Position numbers and translations under genes: made by a program
Shown here: piece after piece, positions 35,861 to 45,720 of the stretch
Numbering within the stretch: position 1 is the first letter of the stretch
Layout of the letters: the number at the start of each line of letters is the position of its first letter
Source: CAVXWV01 sp963695415
GTDB taxonomy: Bacteria > Chloroflexota > Anaerolineae > Anaerolineales > UBA4823
DNA length: 64,000 nucleotides
Assembly (NCBI GenBank): GCA_963695415.1
Contig: CAVOGL010000007.1
Coordinates: 62,001-126,000 of the forward strand
Direction: 5' to 3'
The notes under the pieces: model-generated
The model's database searches: none
Seen by the model: only the letters and a program-made list of their open reading frames with translations
Told to the model about the DNA's origin: nothing

Positions 35861-36366
35861 ATATACGATTTGCTGTTTTGACTGTATCGGATAGGTCTTT
35901 TCAGGGTGAAAGACCTGATGAATCGGGTCCGCTTCTAGTTTCTGCTGTAAAACAGCGTGGGTGGCTGGTGATCCATACTGAAATACTGCCGGATGATAAA
36001 CTCTCACTCGAAAGGATGTTCATCGCCTGGTCCGGTTCCGGCGCAGTGGATGTCATATTGACCACGGGTGGGACTGGTTTCAGCCCCAGTGATGTTACCC
36101 CGGAAGCGACCCAGGCAGTGGTCGACCGTCTGGCACCAGGTTTGGCTGAAGCGATGCGTAGCTCATCTCTCCAAACCACACCCCATGCGATGCTTTCCAG
36201 GGGAGTGGCTGGGATGCGTAATAAAACTCTCATTATCAACCTGCCCGGGAGTCCCAAGGCTGCCATCGAAAACTTCGAGGTGATCGTGCCGGTTCTCGAC
36301 CATGCTGTTCAGTTAATCCGTGATGATCCGTCCGCCGAAGCCGGGCACTTGACGGTGAATGGCTAA
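35857..36366 (+). CDS. mogA: Molybdopterin adenylyltransferase (MogA/MoaB family)
   Basis: The 169-residue protein has the TTGGTGFSPSDVTPEAT motif (about 68-84), which binds molybdopterin, and NLPGSPKA near the end, as in MogA/MoaB. It activates molybdopterin by adenylylation before metal insertion. It is far from the moaC and moaD-moaE genes at 50785, so the pathway is split in this genome. Confidence 0.9.
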   Translation: MNIRFAVLTVSDRSFQGERPDESGPLLVSAVKQRGWLVIHTEILPDDKLSLERMFIAWSGSGAVDVILTTGGTGFSPSDVTPEATQAVVDRLAPGLAEAMRSSSLQTTPHAMLSRGVAGMRNKTLIINLPGSPKAAIENFEVIVPVLDHAVQLIRDDPSAEAGHLTVNG

Positions 36367-36422
36367 CTGCTATTCTAAACATATACACAATTCCCAAAAG
36401 AATCAGGTTGTTGGCTAGGGAT

Positions 36423-37415
36423 TCAATGAAAAGTCCCTACAACTTCAGCCGATGAGAGGATCATATCCTTTATTGTTTTAAGTCTTTTAGGTTTGGTTTT
36501 CAACCAATCATAGGAAACGATAAAATGCAGGATTCGCCGGTAGGCGATAAATGTGTCTAACCAGTTGATCCATTCGTCAGGCAGGCGATGTTCCTGGGTG
36601 TACCCACGCATAAAATACTGGAGGAAATTTAACAACTTTTTCCGGTCAGTGAGAGGACGATTCAAACCTCCAGAGTGGAATATCAGGATGCTCTGACAGG
36701 CAATGGCGATATCATTGATGAACCAGTGGTGGTTGGCAACATCAAAATCAAGGACAGTTAAACGTTCACCCGCTGCCAGCAGGTTCCATATGTGCGGGTC
36801 ATTGTGTGTGAATCCGAATATCTCGCGATTGACTGGTAACCGCTCAAGACAGGTCTTGAGTTCTGACCATTTTTCCTTTACATCATCATCCTTACACCAA
36901 TTGTAGAAACTGTGCCATTCCCCGCGCCATGTCAATAATTTTTCCCCAGTCAAGGGGTCGGTAGTGCCATCCCAGGTAGGGTATTTTCCGGCGAGTCGAT
37001 GCAGAAACCCGATGGTTCTTCCCCAGTTTTGAAAAAAATCTGTATCCCAGGATTCAGCCCGAATTGCTTGCCCTGGAGCAATTTCCATCGAATATCCGAT
37101 CCATACATGGTCGTTGCTGGTCAGACTATCGAATAACTCTCCACGTCTTGTTAGTAAAGGGAAAGCGATCGCAGCACCGTTGTCGCTGAGAAATTTCATG
37201 AATTTGAGACGCTCGTGTAAGCACAGTAATCCAATCCTTTGTTGATCGATGGGCATCTCCATTATTTTCAACAGCCGGTGCCTGTTCTCATAAGGATAAG
37301 AATAAATCACACCATCGGATTCGTGTTTTCCTCCAGCGAATTTGATCAACTGCTGTGTTGACACGTTAACCAATCCGGCAAATGCGTCGAGTACTGAAGG
37401 TGGGACCGGGATCAT
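36423..37415 (-). CDS. Aminoglycoside-phosphotransferase-like kinase (APH family)
   Basis: The 330-residue protein carries the APH/choline-kinase catalytic loop FTHNDPHIWNLL (about 196-207) and the metal-binding Asp in TVLDFDVANHHW. The N-terminal nucleotide lobe is present. Chloroflexota and Bacilli members with this pattern act on small metabolites, not necessarily on drugs. It overlaps the preceding P-loop kinase gene by four bases, as the last of a three-gene coupled unit with an aldo-keto reductase. Confidence 0.8.
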   Translation of the reverse strand: MIPVPPSVLDAFAGLVNVSTQQLIKFAGGKHESDGVIYSYPYENRHRLLKIMEMPIDQQRIGLLCLHERLKFMKFLSDNGAAIAFPLLTRRGELFDSLTSNDHVWIGYSMEIAPGQAIRAESWDTDFFQNWGRTIGFLHRLAGKYPTWDGTTDPLTGEKLLTWRGEWHSFYNWCKDDDVKEKWSELKTCLERLPVNREIFGFTHNDPHIWNLLAAGERLTVLDFDVANHHWFINDIAIACQSILIFHSGGLNRPLTDRKKLLNFLQYFMRGYTQEHRLPDEWINWLDTFIAYRRILHFIVSYDWLKTKPKRLKTIKDMILSSAEVVGTFH

Positions 37416-38059
37416 GGGCTTTTTATCTCCAGTAAAGTTGTTGTATCGAGAATGAGTTGTTCGATCGGTATTGAGCCATCAACCCGGATCGTGGTGTACC
37501 CGAGGCGGAGCGCCTGGTGACTGACCTCTTCCCCAAAGAGGTCATCCCGCAACATCCAGTTATCGAATGCCGTTTCTGGATGTTCGCACTGCTCCAGGAT
37601 ATGTTGGATGAATGACCGTTTCTCGTAATAGTGCCTCTGGAATTGATAGGTAGGGATCATGAAGACAGAATTCCGTTTTGGTACCGGTAGTTTGTTTAAT
37701 AGGTCTGGTAGAAGTGCTGCACCTTCAACGATCAGGTGATCAGAAGAAGAAGCTGTAATGTCTTCAATGATCATCTCAAACCTTTCATGGTAATATTCGA
37801 TTTGATCTCTCAAAAGCTGTTCGACCGGACGCATCCAGATTTCTTCCCAAGATAGGTTATGAACCCTGTGCATCACAGGGTGCCTATCGGCCTGGATGCG
37901 TGAGACGTGCTCCAGGTCTTGCTGATCAACGCTGTACAATTTAAAACCAAACTCAGCCGCAATGGTACTCGCAATGGTGCTTTTCCCGCTGCACGGTGAC
38001 CCGCCAATAAAGAAAGTATTCTGGAAAGATGTTATTGTCAGGAATTTTAGCAGACTCAC
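37412..38059 (-). CDS. P-loop kinase-like NTPase
   Basis: The 215-residue protein has Walker A FIGGSPCSGKST (about 17-28), then a nucleoside-kinase-like pattern (IIEDITASSSDHLIVEGAALLP). No substrate-defining motif is recognised. Its GTG start overlaps the aldo-keto reductase stop, and its end overlaps the APH gene. Confidence 0.75.
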   Translation of the reverse strand: MSLLKFLTITSFQNTFFIGGSPCSGKSTIASTIAAEFGFKLYSVDQQDLEHVSRIQADRHPVMHRVHNLSWEEIWMRPVEQLLRDQIEYYHERFEMIIEDITASSSDHLIVEGAALLPDLLNKLPVPKRNSVFMIPTYQFQRHYYEKRSFIQHILEQCEHPETAFDNWMLRDDLFGEEVSHQALRLGYTTIRVDGSIPIEQLILDTTTLLEIKSP

Positions 38060-39077
38060 ACCGGGTTCGGATTACGATCGAAGCCATCCTGGTGCCAGTA
38101 TGGGTAGATTTTGGGCATATTGCTGGCTTCATCCAGGCTCGATACTTGTTCGGGGGTAAGATTCCATCCGACAGCGCCTAAATTATCGAGAAGCTGGGTT
38201 TCATTGCGCGCTCCCATCACCAGGGTGGAAACTGAAGGTCGCTGCAGCAGCCAATTCAACGCGATCTGCGGAATGCTTTTACCAGTTTGCCCTGAAATAG
38301 CCTCAAGAGCATCCACAACCCGGTAAAGGGATTCTTCTGGAACAGGGGGTCCCATGTCAACCACCCATTGTGACTTCAGCCGGCTGGTTTCCGGCAGTCG
38401 CGATCCACGCCGAATTTTACCGGTCAGGCGACCCCAGCCTAACGGGCTCCAGACCACGCAGCCGACGCCCTGGTCTAGAGCTAATGGCATCAATTCCCAT
38501 TCGTATTCTCTGCCGACCAAGGAATAATACGCCTGGTGGGCAATATACCGCGGCCAGCCGTATCTGTCTGAAACGGACAGGGATTTCATCAAATGCCATC
38601 CTGAGAAATTCGAACAGCCAATGTATCGTATTTTCCCGGCGCGTATCAGGTCGTTGAGGGTGCTGAGGGTCTCTTCAACCGGAGTCATGGCATCGAACCC
38701 ATGTAATTGGAACAAATCGATATAGTCGGTGCCCAACCTTTGCAGGCTGGTTTCAACGGCTTTGATCAAATGGTAGCGCGAAGATCCGGAGTTCATTGGG
38801 ACCAGGTCCGGAATTGAAAGTGGCTTTGGTTGATACAATCACCTGGTCACGCCGCCCCTTAATCACTTTTCCCAGTATGGTTTCGGCAGCACCACCTGAA
38901 TATACATCCGCGCTGTCAAACATGTTTGCCCCGGCATCTATACAGATATCGACGATCCGCCGTGCATCGTTTTCATCCGTGTACCCGAATCCATCAACTC
39001 TTCCACCAAATGTGGCAGTGCCAAAGCTGAGTGCAGGTACTTTCAATCCTGAATTTCCCTAAAAATCTGTATTCCAT
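38056..39077 (-). CDS. Aldo/keto reductase (two frameshifts)
   Basis: NADPH-dependent oxidoreductase of the AKR family. From ATG 39077 (ribosome site AGGAG) the DNA encodes MEYRFLGK, then after skipping one base at about 39052 SGLKVPALSFGTATFGG. Catalytic Asp in MFDSADVYSGG, Lys in STKATF and His in FQLHGFD are present. A second break at about 38788-38791 splits the frame before GSSRYHLIKAVETSLQRLGTDYIDLFQ; removing one base restores it. Both breaks are single extra bases. It heads a coupled three-gene unit. Confidence 0.82.
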
Positions 39078-39175
39078 CTTTGGGTTCTCCTTTCCTTGTT
39101 CTGCTCTGATTGGTTAGCCGTAGAGATGCATTATTTTCTCGAACGTGTTAAAAGCCTTATTATTAAAATCTGTTG

Positions 39176-40132
39176 TTATAACATTTCCAGCACAAAATAA
39201 TGCCCCGGATTCCACGACTGGCAGACCAGGAACAACACTCCCTGGTGAACGTGAAAGATGACATTATGCAAATGCTGGGCTGGTTCAACTCCTAATTCTT
39301 CTTTAGGTCTGATCACGGAAATAAGTTCATAACTTTGTGCGTCAAAGATGTAAATCGGCGCAGGACGACCTTCGACCGGATCTTGCAGGCAGCCGATCAC
39401 ACCAAGCCAGCGGTTTTTATGCTCCACATAGCTGGTACCACATAAGAATGCTCCGCCTGGAAATGGATTTGATGCAAGGAATTTCCCATCAACCGCATGA
39501 GCCTGGATGCGTGAATTGGGTCGGTCTGCGATGTCAAAATGACCGTGTACCGGATTGATATTGATTCCATGTGCGGTGTTGAATTTTCCATTCTGCGGAC
39601 CTGTCGTGGACATACCGCCGAAAATTCTCTGCCAGCTTAGGGTTTTCAATTCGACAGATGAAATGTAATTAGCGCCATACCCGTCAGCGATATAGAGCTC
39701 GTCGTTGACGAGGGTTGTGTCGGTTGGGTGATAAGGCACACTCTCCGCCTGGTACTCTTCGAAAACCGGTCTGGGCAGCGTGAAATCAACTTTCCCATCC
39801 AGATCTAAAACGACCACGAAGCCTTCATTATTGGCAGGTAGAAATAATCTCTTTTTCCCGTCGAAGTCACCGATTTTAGTGCTGTGGAAGTTAATCGATT
39901 CCAAATCTGGTGGCAATTTCAGGATCACCTGGCTTTTCAGGTCAGCCTCCACGCGCATGATCCCAGCGCCTGGCATACCGTAATAAATTTCCCCGAAACC
40001 TGGGCGGATATCGGCGGCAAAACCGCCATGCAGGTTTGTCTCACGGGTTGAAGCTTCGTGTGGCAAGGTGTAAAGATCATTCCTGAGTGCAAATGAATAT
40101 GGTGTTTGACCGCTTGTCTTGGTTTTTGTCAT
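39176..40132 (-). CDS. Beta-propeller-like protein, unknown function
   Basis: The 318-residue protein shows repeated strand pairs of the NHL/SMP-30 type (PGFGEIYYGMPGAGIMRV, NDELYIADGYGANYISSV, HGININPVHGHFDIADRPNSRI). No signal peptide is seen. HGI...HFDIADRPN resembles the peptidyl-amidating lyase/NHL loop that binds metal, but the match is weak. It follows the glycosidase gene by 77 bases and may share its operon. Confidence 0.65.
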   Translation of the reverse strand: MTKTKTSGQTPYSFALRNDLYTLPHEASTRETNLHGGFAADIRPGFGEIYYGMPGAGIMRVEADLKSQVILKLPPDLESINFHSTKIGDFDGKKRLFLPANNEGFVVVLDLDGKVDFTLPRPVFEEYQAESVPYHPTDTTLVNDELYIADGYGANYISSVELKTLSWQRIFGGMSTTGPQNGKFNTAHGININPVHGHFDIADRPNSRIQAHAVDGKFLASNPFPGGAFLCGTSYVEHKNRWLGVIGCLQDPVEGRPAPIYIFDAQSYELISVIRPKEELGVEPAQHLHNVIFHVHQGVLFLVCQSWNPGHYFVLEML

Positions 40133-40209
40133 GGGATACCTCTAGGTGAAAGTAGAATAGTTTGGAGGTTGGAGATTAACCACTACGGGTAATAAGAACA
40201 AAATTGTGC

Positions 40210-41521
40210 CTACCTCCAGATGCAGACATTCTGAATGCTTTTGGAATCATCGCCGCGGATCAATCCGATATTTCCGCTGGCAGGTGACGCCATACTGAAA
40301 CAATCAATTAAAACATCATCCAGGTAAATTTCCACCAGCTCATGCTGAACACAAAGCCTTAAGTTTACTGCTTCGTTGAAAGTAAATTCACGGTCGATCA
40401 GTTTATGGAACTTCGCCTGTTTTCCCTGTCGGTCCGAATGTGAAATTTCTGCCCTTCCCTGTGAATCGAACAAGATCACCGTTCCGCTGGAATCAGCGCA
40501 TTCGATGTAAACTCCACGACGTGCCTGGAACTGGTCCTCGGGTAAGATGAGGGAGCATTCGATGATCGACCCGTTGGCAGCATCCACTGCCTGCAGGTGA
40601 ATCAAGTTAGCATCCGTTTCCAGGATGTCTGGCTGATAAGTGCACAGGCTGTATTTGTCTTTCAACCTGTCATTGCCCCTCCACCATTTCAATCGCAATA
40701 CTCCTTCTCCATCCACATCCACCCATTTGAGCAAGCCCATAAATATTTTCCCCTCTGGCGTAATCAAATGGTGATTTACACCCAATCCATCGGGGAAATG
40801 CAGGAACCGAGAAAAATAAGTTCCCTCGCTGAGCAACAACCGGTTTTTGGTTGCAGCATAAAATGGACCCTCAGGCTCCTCGGCAACCAGGACTTGCATG
40901 TGCGGGAAATGCCCGAACATCATATAGGTTTTCCCGTTGATTTGTTCAACTGCGCCTACCTCCCCATCATTGCCGCCAGGCACCTGAGGTGGAGGCAATG
41001 CTTCCCAGGTCAAGCCATCGCTGCTTTTCCCATATCCGAACCTGCCGCCTGTCTCTGGTAGAGGAGTGGCTGTCCAGTATCCCAAATACCCATATTCTTC
41101 ATGCGGCATTGCCCAGATGCAGTCCCAGCGTCCAAGAGGATGGTACCACCGGTCGTCCTGTGTGAATTGAAAGCTGTCAACGAGCCTGGTCCAGTGGATC
41201 AGGTCATCTGATCTGGCAAAGAAGATCGTCTGGCGTTCGCCTCTCCATTCGGAAAAGTTGAGGATGAACCTGCCAGGAACACTGGAATCGAGCGATTTCC
41301 CAGACTGCTCCGGTTCCCATCCAAGTCACGCCTTCATTCATTTTCAAGATCGGTCCAATTTCAGACCAGTTCACCCCATCGCTGGAGGTTGCCATGGAGA
41401 TGTTATCCCACTGCTTTCCGGATTTCGCCAGGTAGTAAAGGTAATATGCTCCCTCGTGCCAATAAATCCAGGTATCCCACATTTCGCCAGTTTCTGCCAG
41501 GATGGGTCGATAAAACATCAT
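40210..41521 (-). CDS. GH32/GH43-type glycosidase-like protein (one frameshift)
   Basis: The N-terminal five-blade propeller pattern is visible: DTWIYWHEGAYYLYYLA, SDGVNWSEIGPIL, ARSDDLIHWTR. The C-terminal part (from about 280) is a beta-sandwich ending ASGNIGLIRGD, as in GH32 and related families. The first frame leaves conserved sequence at 41296-41298; dropping one base of the TTT there continues as LDSSVPGRFILNFSEW into the second frame. The start ATG 41521 overlaps the upstream stop (ATGATG). No signal peptide, so a cytoplasmic substrate is expected. The exact family is uncertain. Confidence 0.68.
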
Positions 41522-41724
41522 GCGGTTTTCCGGACCAACGCTCTGCCGTTGCTTTTACCCCGGGTCAGACCAATTTCCTCTTCGAGCTTCTTCTCCCGGG
41601 TGGGACAGGTTAATTTGTAAGGTAAATTCAATTGGTTTTTTAGCTCTAACCAGGTTTCACCTTGTGGATTCTGGGGTAAATAGTCCTGGATAAAGTCCTT
41701 GAATTCAACGTGTTGTTTTTGCAT
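41518..41724 (-). CDS. Small hypothetical protein upstream of the glycosidase gene
   Basis: A 68-residue, highly charged protein (starts MQKQHVEFKDFIQ). It overlaps the monooxygenase remnant at its start and the glycosidase start at its end, so coupling is the only support. Alternatively the frame is the tail of the upstream gene joined across the A5 run near 41715-41720. No family recognised. Confidence 0.4.
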   Translation of the reverse strand: MQKQHVEFKDFIQDYLPQNPQGETWLELKNQLNLPYKLTCPTREKKLEEEIGLTRGKSNGRALVRKTA

Positions 41725-42041
41725 AATAGTCCAATTGTGCCAGGATCTCATAATACTGCGAGCGAGCGTTAAATCTGGACAACACTTCGCGGGCCTTTGG
41801 TGGCACATAGGCGGTCTCATAATCCTCTCCAGAAAACTGCTTGACCGCATACCAGGAGTCAAGCAACAGCATGGTCATAAATTTGATTTCTGTGTTGAAT
41901 GATTGGCGCATCAAATGAATTCCCTGGTAACCGGAGGCAATTCTTAACGGCGATACCCGGAAAAATTTCTTCTGTGAGCAGGCGCCCATACCTGTCAGCG
42001 TTTTCAAGTGTGGTTCATCCGTGCCGAATTCTACAGATCAT
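41705..42041 (-). pseudogene. Antibiotic-biosynthesis-monooxygenase-like gene, degraded
   Basis: From ATG 42041 the reading is MICRIRHG, then an in-frame TGA where relatives have Trp, then TTLENADRYGRLLTEEIFPG. After a one-base shift at 41939-41942 it continues as SGYQGIHLMRQSF, FMTMLLLDSW and FSGEDYETAYVPP, ending SRFNARSQYYEIL. This is the ABM ferredoxin-like domain of about 105 residues. A stop and a shift in one small gene suggest a true remnant, though sequence errors are common in this window. TAAAAT lies seven bases before the ATG. Confidence 0.62.
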
Positions 42042-42204
42042 ACAGTCTATTTTACCTAATCCTATTCCAATAAGAAAAAAATAATATATCATCCAGGATA
42101 GAACGGATCAATGATGTGAGTTCAAGCAAGGCATCCAAAATTAATTTAAATAAGATACAATCACGTTATACCCAGCAATCACAAATAAAAAATAAAAAGG
42201 TGGA

Positions 42205-43552
42205 ATGAAAATGAAACCAAAAATCATCACTGATGTCCCAGGACCACGTTCTAGACAGATATGGGATAAGGAAAGTGAAAACATGACCAGAGGGCTGGAT
42301 GGCTGTACACTGCTCGCGCCGATCGCTTTCGAGCGTGGGGGATGGCTCACTGTTGTGGGATGTCGATGGCAACTGCTACATCGATTGTGCTGCCGGAGTG
42401 CTCACCAACTCAACCGGTCACTGTCATCCAAAGGTTGTTCAGGCGTTACAGGAGCAGGCGGAGAAATTATGGCACGTGCACAACTTCCCAACAGAACAAC
42501 GCGGAGAGCTCCTAAGATCCCTGGCGCAGAAATTTCCAGCAGGCATTGATACCTTTGCGTTTTACAGCGGCGGCACGGAGACCGTAGAAGCAGGACTGCG
42601 CGCTGCCTCCTCTTTTACCGGTAAGTATGAATATATTTCGTTCCATGATGCCTACCATGGTCGTACTTTAGGCAGCCGAGGTCTGGCATTGTGGTGGGGA
42701 AAAGGTTTTGGACCGGTGGGCACAAATGGTATCCGTTCTCCCTTCGCTTATTGTTATCGATGTCCGTTCGGTCTGTCGTATCCTGAGTGCGATTTGCGCT
42801 GCGCAGAATATCTGGGCGATGCCATCAAATTCAACAGTACAGGCTCTATTGCTGCGGTGGTGTTCGAGCCAATTTTAGGGGCAGGGGGTGTAGTTGTGCC
42901 GCCTGATGGATTCCTGCAGCGTATTGTGGAGATCGCACGCCAGGTTGGGAGCTTGATTATTGCGGATGAGATCCTCACCGGTGTTGGACGCACGGGCAAA
43001 TTCATGGCGGTAGAGCACTGGGGCATCGAGCCGGACTTGGTGCTCTCAGGAAAGGGTCTTGGCTCGGGGTTCCCGGTGATGGTCTTGGGAGGGAGGCACG
43101 ATATCATGACCCACATGCCATTTGGCGCACCCGGTGGGGCGTCGACAAGCTTTGGGGGCAACCCTCTGGCGACTGCTGCAGCGCTTGCCACACTGCGGGT
43201 TTTTGATGAGGAGAACATCCTTGAGCATACACAGAAAATGGGCAGGTTTCTGGCAGCCAGGTTTGCAGAGCTGATGGAAAAGCACCCGCTGATCGGGGAT
43301 GTGAGAGGAATGGGTCTATTGTGGGGAATAGAACTGGTCAAAGACCGGTCGACTAAAACCAGGGCGGATGAAGAAGGTCGCCAGGTTTACCTCGAGTGTC
43401 TGAAGCGCGGTCTGAAAACGATAACCCCAGGTCACCTGACCCGTTTCTCACCGCCTCTCAACATTCCTATCGATTTACTTTCAACTGCGGTTGATATTTA
43501 TGATGAAGCCCTTTCTGTTGTGGAAATCGATTTCGGTTATGGTAATCAATAA
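42205..43552 (+). CDS. Class III (PLP) aminotransferase, 4-aminobutyrate type (one frameshift)
   Basis: The protein transfers amino groups from omega-amino acids. It has IPGPRS-style N-terminus (KIITDVPGPRSRQIWD), DGNCYIDCAAG, the Cys-rich insertion YCYRCPFGLSYPECDLRC typical of the GabT subgroup, Asp in IIADEILTG and the PLP Lys in LSGKGLGSGFP. The frame from ATG 42205 (AAAGGTGG upstream) breaks in a G5 run at 42337-42341; with four G the text runs FERGDGSLLWDVDGN, as in relatives. It is followed in 9 bases by a ceramidase-like gene. Confidence 0.88.
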
Positions 43553-43561
43553 GGAGCATAG

Positions 43562-44848
43562 ATGGATACATTAATGGCTGGCGCTTCGCACTGCGATATC
43601 TCACCTGAATTGGGTCATAATCTGGCGGGGTGGATCGATATTCGACCAGCAACCCGACAGGACACCCCGATCCTGCTTCGCGCACTTGCTCTAGAGACAA
43701 ACCAGCTCAAGGTCATCATTTTCACCTGTGACCTGGTTGGTGTTGGCTCAGATGTTATCGAACGGGTTGAACGGGTCATGGAAGAGCTCTTTCAAATCCT
43801 GCCCTGTAACATATTTGTACTTCCATCCCACAACCATTATGGTCCCAGTGTTTCAGGCAATTACGCCGGTGATGCAGATCGTTCAGAACAAGAAAACGTT
43901 TACACCGATACACTGGTTGAATCATTTGTTCATGCAGCCCGGTTAGCACTAAATGGGATTTCACCTGTGGAGTTGAAATCAGGTTTTACAACAGAAAACA
44001 CCTATATCCACAACAGCCGTTTCTGGCGTAAAGACGGCACGATTAACTGGGTCGGTGAGCGGGACACACATTTTGCCAGGGAGAGCGGACCCGTGGATAC
44101 ACAAATTGGGGTTCTCCGCTTCGAAGATGAGCAGGGAAAAACCATCGCCACCCTCTTCAACTATGCCTGCCATGCTAACTGCGCTGAACCGGATGGGTTC
44201 TCAGCCATCTCCTGGGATTGGCCCGGATACTGCGCACAGGAGATTGAAGCTGCCTGGGGAGGGGAGGCGTTGTTTCTGCCAGGTGCATGCGGTAATATAC
44301 ACCCGATTCGGGAAGGTGTGGCGAAAGAGATGGGAAACGCCATCGCTGATGCAATCCTGAAAAGTGAAGTCAAAACTTATCCAGAGAGACCTGTGACTTT
44401 CCAGACAATTTCCAGGCAGATGGAACTGGAATCGAGAGATTTCGCCATTTTCGATCCCCATCAGATAGAGGTTATCTGCTCCCAGCTTTGGGATGAGCCG
44501 ACACAAACCAGAGTCCAGGATATATTTATGGATGTCCTCGAAAGGCTCAAGACCAGCGATAGAATCCCAGTTAAAATTCGGCTTCGTCTTTTGGTGCTTG
44601 GGGACATAGCCATCATATTCATTCCTGGTGAATATTTCACCGAGTTTGGACTTGAGATCAAGAGGCAGTCACCATTCAAGGTAACCTTCGTGGTTGAATT
44701 ACTCAGCGAGAGCGTTGGCTATATCCCCACGCGCGCAGCTTACGAGGAAGGTGGATACCAGCCTGCAGTTGGTACGCGGTTGGCGCCTGGGGGAGGGGAG
44801 AAGATTAATGATGAAGTAGCTAAGTTATTACGATACCGAATTAAGTAA
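43562..44848 (+). CDS. Neutral/alkaline ceramidase-like amidase, cytoplasmic
   Basis: The N-terminal domain matches PF04734 (neutral/alkaline non-lysosomal ceramidase): MAGASHCDISPELG, HNHYGPS (metal His) and NYACHAN (second His motif), then LPGACGNIHP. Secreted ceramidases are longer and carry signal peptides; this one of 428 residues has none and lacks the C-terminal Ig-like domain. It lies 9 bases after a class III aminotransferase gene, so an amide or amino-compound substrate in the cytoplasm is likely. Its end overlaps the next gene on the minus strand. Confidence 0.8.
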   Translation: MDTLMAGASHCDISPELGHNLAGWIDIRPATRQDTPILLRALALETNQLKVIIFTCDLVGVGSDVIERVERVMEELFQILPCNIFVLPSHNHYGPSVSGNYAGDADRSEQENVYTDTLVESFVHAARLALNGISPVELKSGFTTENTYIHNSRFWRKDGTINWVGERDTHFARESGPVDTQIGVLRFEDEQGKTIATLFNYACHANCAEPDGFSAISWDWPGYCAQEIEAAWGGEALFLPGACGNIHPIREGVAKEMGNAIADAILKSEVKTYPERPVTFQTISRQMELESRDFAIFDPHQIEVICSQLWDEPTQTRVQDIFMDVLERLKTSDRIPVKIRLRLLVLGDIAIIFIPGEYFTEFGLEIKRQSPFKVTFVVELLSESVGYIPTRAAYEEGGYQPAVGTRLAPGGGEKINDEVAKLLRYRIK

Positions 44849-45157
44849 ATTTTGAATAAAGGTTATTATTCGTAGCCAAATCTCTTTCAGCGTTATACCA
44901 TTTATCCAGGCTATTAACCAGGTACCAAATATTGTGAGCACAATAGCCCATACAACAAATGATATTAATCCACATAAACCACCTCTAACTACACCCATCG
45001 AAGTCATATTATGTTGGAAGGCATCAGGAAATGTATCCAATGGGCGGAATGGCTGTCCCATCCTTAACCGCGCAGCTCTGATTTGTACCAGAATAAATCC
45101 AATTATCCCAGCAGCCACAAATCCATAGAGAAAAAATTCTTTATTTTCGGGCGTCAT
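44828..45157 (-). CDS. Two-helix membrane protein, unknown function
   Basis: The 109-residue protein has a hydrophobic helix at about 9-24 and another at about 60-85, with a basic loop between. The C-terminus overlaps the ceramidase-like gene by 21 bases. No family recognised. It is divergent from the LexA-like promoter at 45170. Confidence 0.55.
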   Translation of the reverse strand: MTPENKEFFLYGFVAAGIIGFILVQIRAARLRMGQPFRPLDTFPDAFQHNMTSMGVVRGGLCGLISFVVWAIVLTIFGTWLIAWINGITLKEIWLRIITFIQNLLNSVS

Positions 45158-45169
45158 TGATATTTACTC

Positions 45170-45213
45170 TTGACAAACCTGTTCAATCTGCGCGATAATA
45201 GAACAAATGTTCT
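45170..45213 (+). promoter_or_regulatory. Strong promoter with LexA-like operator
   Basis: TTGACA (45170-45175) and GATAAT (45194-45199) are 18 bp apart, a near-consensus sigma-70 promoter. Directly after -10 lies AGAACAAATGTTCT (45200-45213), a perfect palindrome with core GAAC-N4-GTTC, the form of the Gram-positive LexA box (CGAAC-N4-GTTCG). It covers the expected start of transcription, ideal for repression. That it binds LexA in this organism is inference. Confidence 0.7.
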
Positions 45214-45222
45214 GCTGGATAA

Positions 45223-45540
45223 ATGATGCTCGATAAGTTATTGAATATTGGTTGTGCGTTCGATTGGATTACTCCCACCATCGCGTTTATCCAGGATTTC
45301 TTAGGTGGTCCAGTAAGTGATTTTGGTATTCCAGCAAATCCGTATTTGGGCCGAAGTGAAATTAGACGATTGTTGATGAGAGAGGGAATTCACGTTTGGG
45401 GTTTGATGTATGATTTTCACGGTGAAGTTTTAATGTTTACCGTCAACAAACTTGACGCTGAATTCACCTGTCACATCCTTCTTCGGAATGGGATTCCCAT
45501 CATGTTTGCCCCAAAAGAGATAATCGAGCTTTACTGGTGA
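45223..45540 (+). CDS. Small protein of unknown function, probably SOS-controlled
   Basis: The 105-residue protein has no signal peptide or membrane segment and no family I recognise. It contains a helical N-terminus, then PANPYLGRSEIRRLLMREGI, and beta-like segments (VWGLMYDFHGEVLMFTV ... CHILLRNGIPIMF). ATG 45223 is followed at once by a second ATG; the ribosome site is weak. The gene stands alone behind a strong LexA-like operator. Confidence 0.6.
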   Translation: MMLDKLLNIGCAFDWITPTIAFIQDFLGGPVSDFGIPANPYLGRSEIRRLLMREGIHVWGLMYDFHGEVLMFTVNKLDAEFTCHILLRNGIPIMFAPKEIIELYW

Positions 45541-45720
45541 ATCTCTGCTTTGAAGGTATTTAGTTACACACTTTCGCTTTTCATTAAGGTGGTATTAACG
45601 GTTCGGGAAGTATATCACAATTTATTTAGTTTTTTGGGCAAAAACCTTGCTAAGGACGCTTTTCATTAGCTCAAGAACAGGAAGTAAACCTTCGCAAGGT
45701 GTTATTTATGAGGAGAAACG

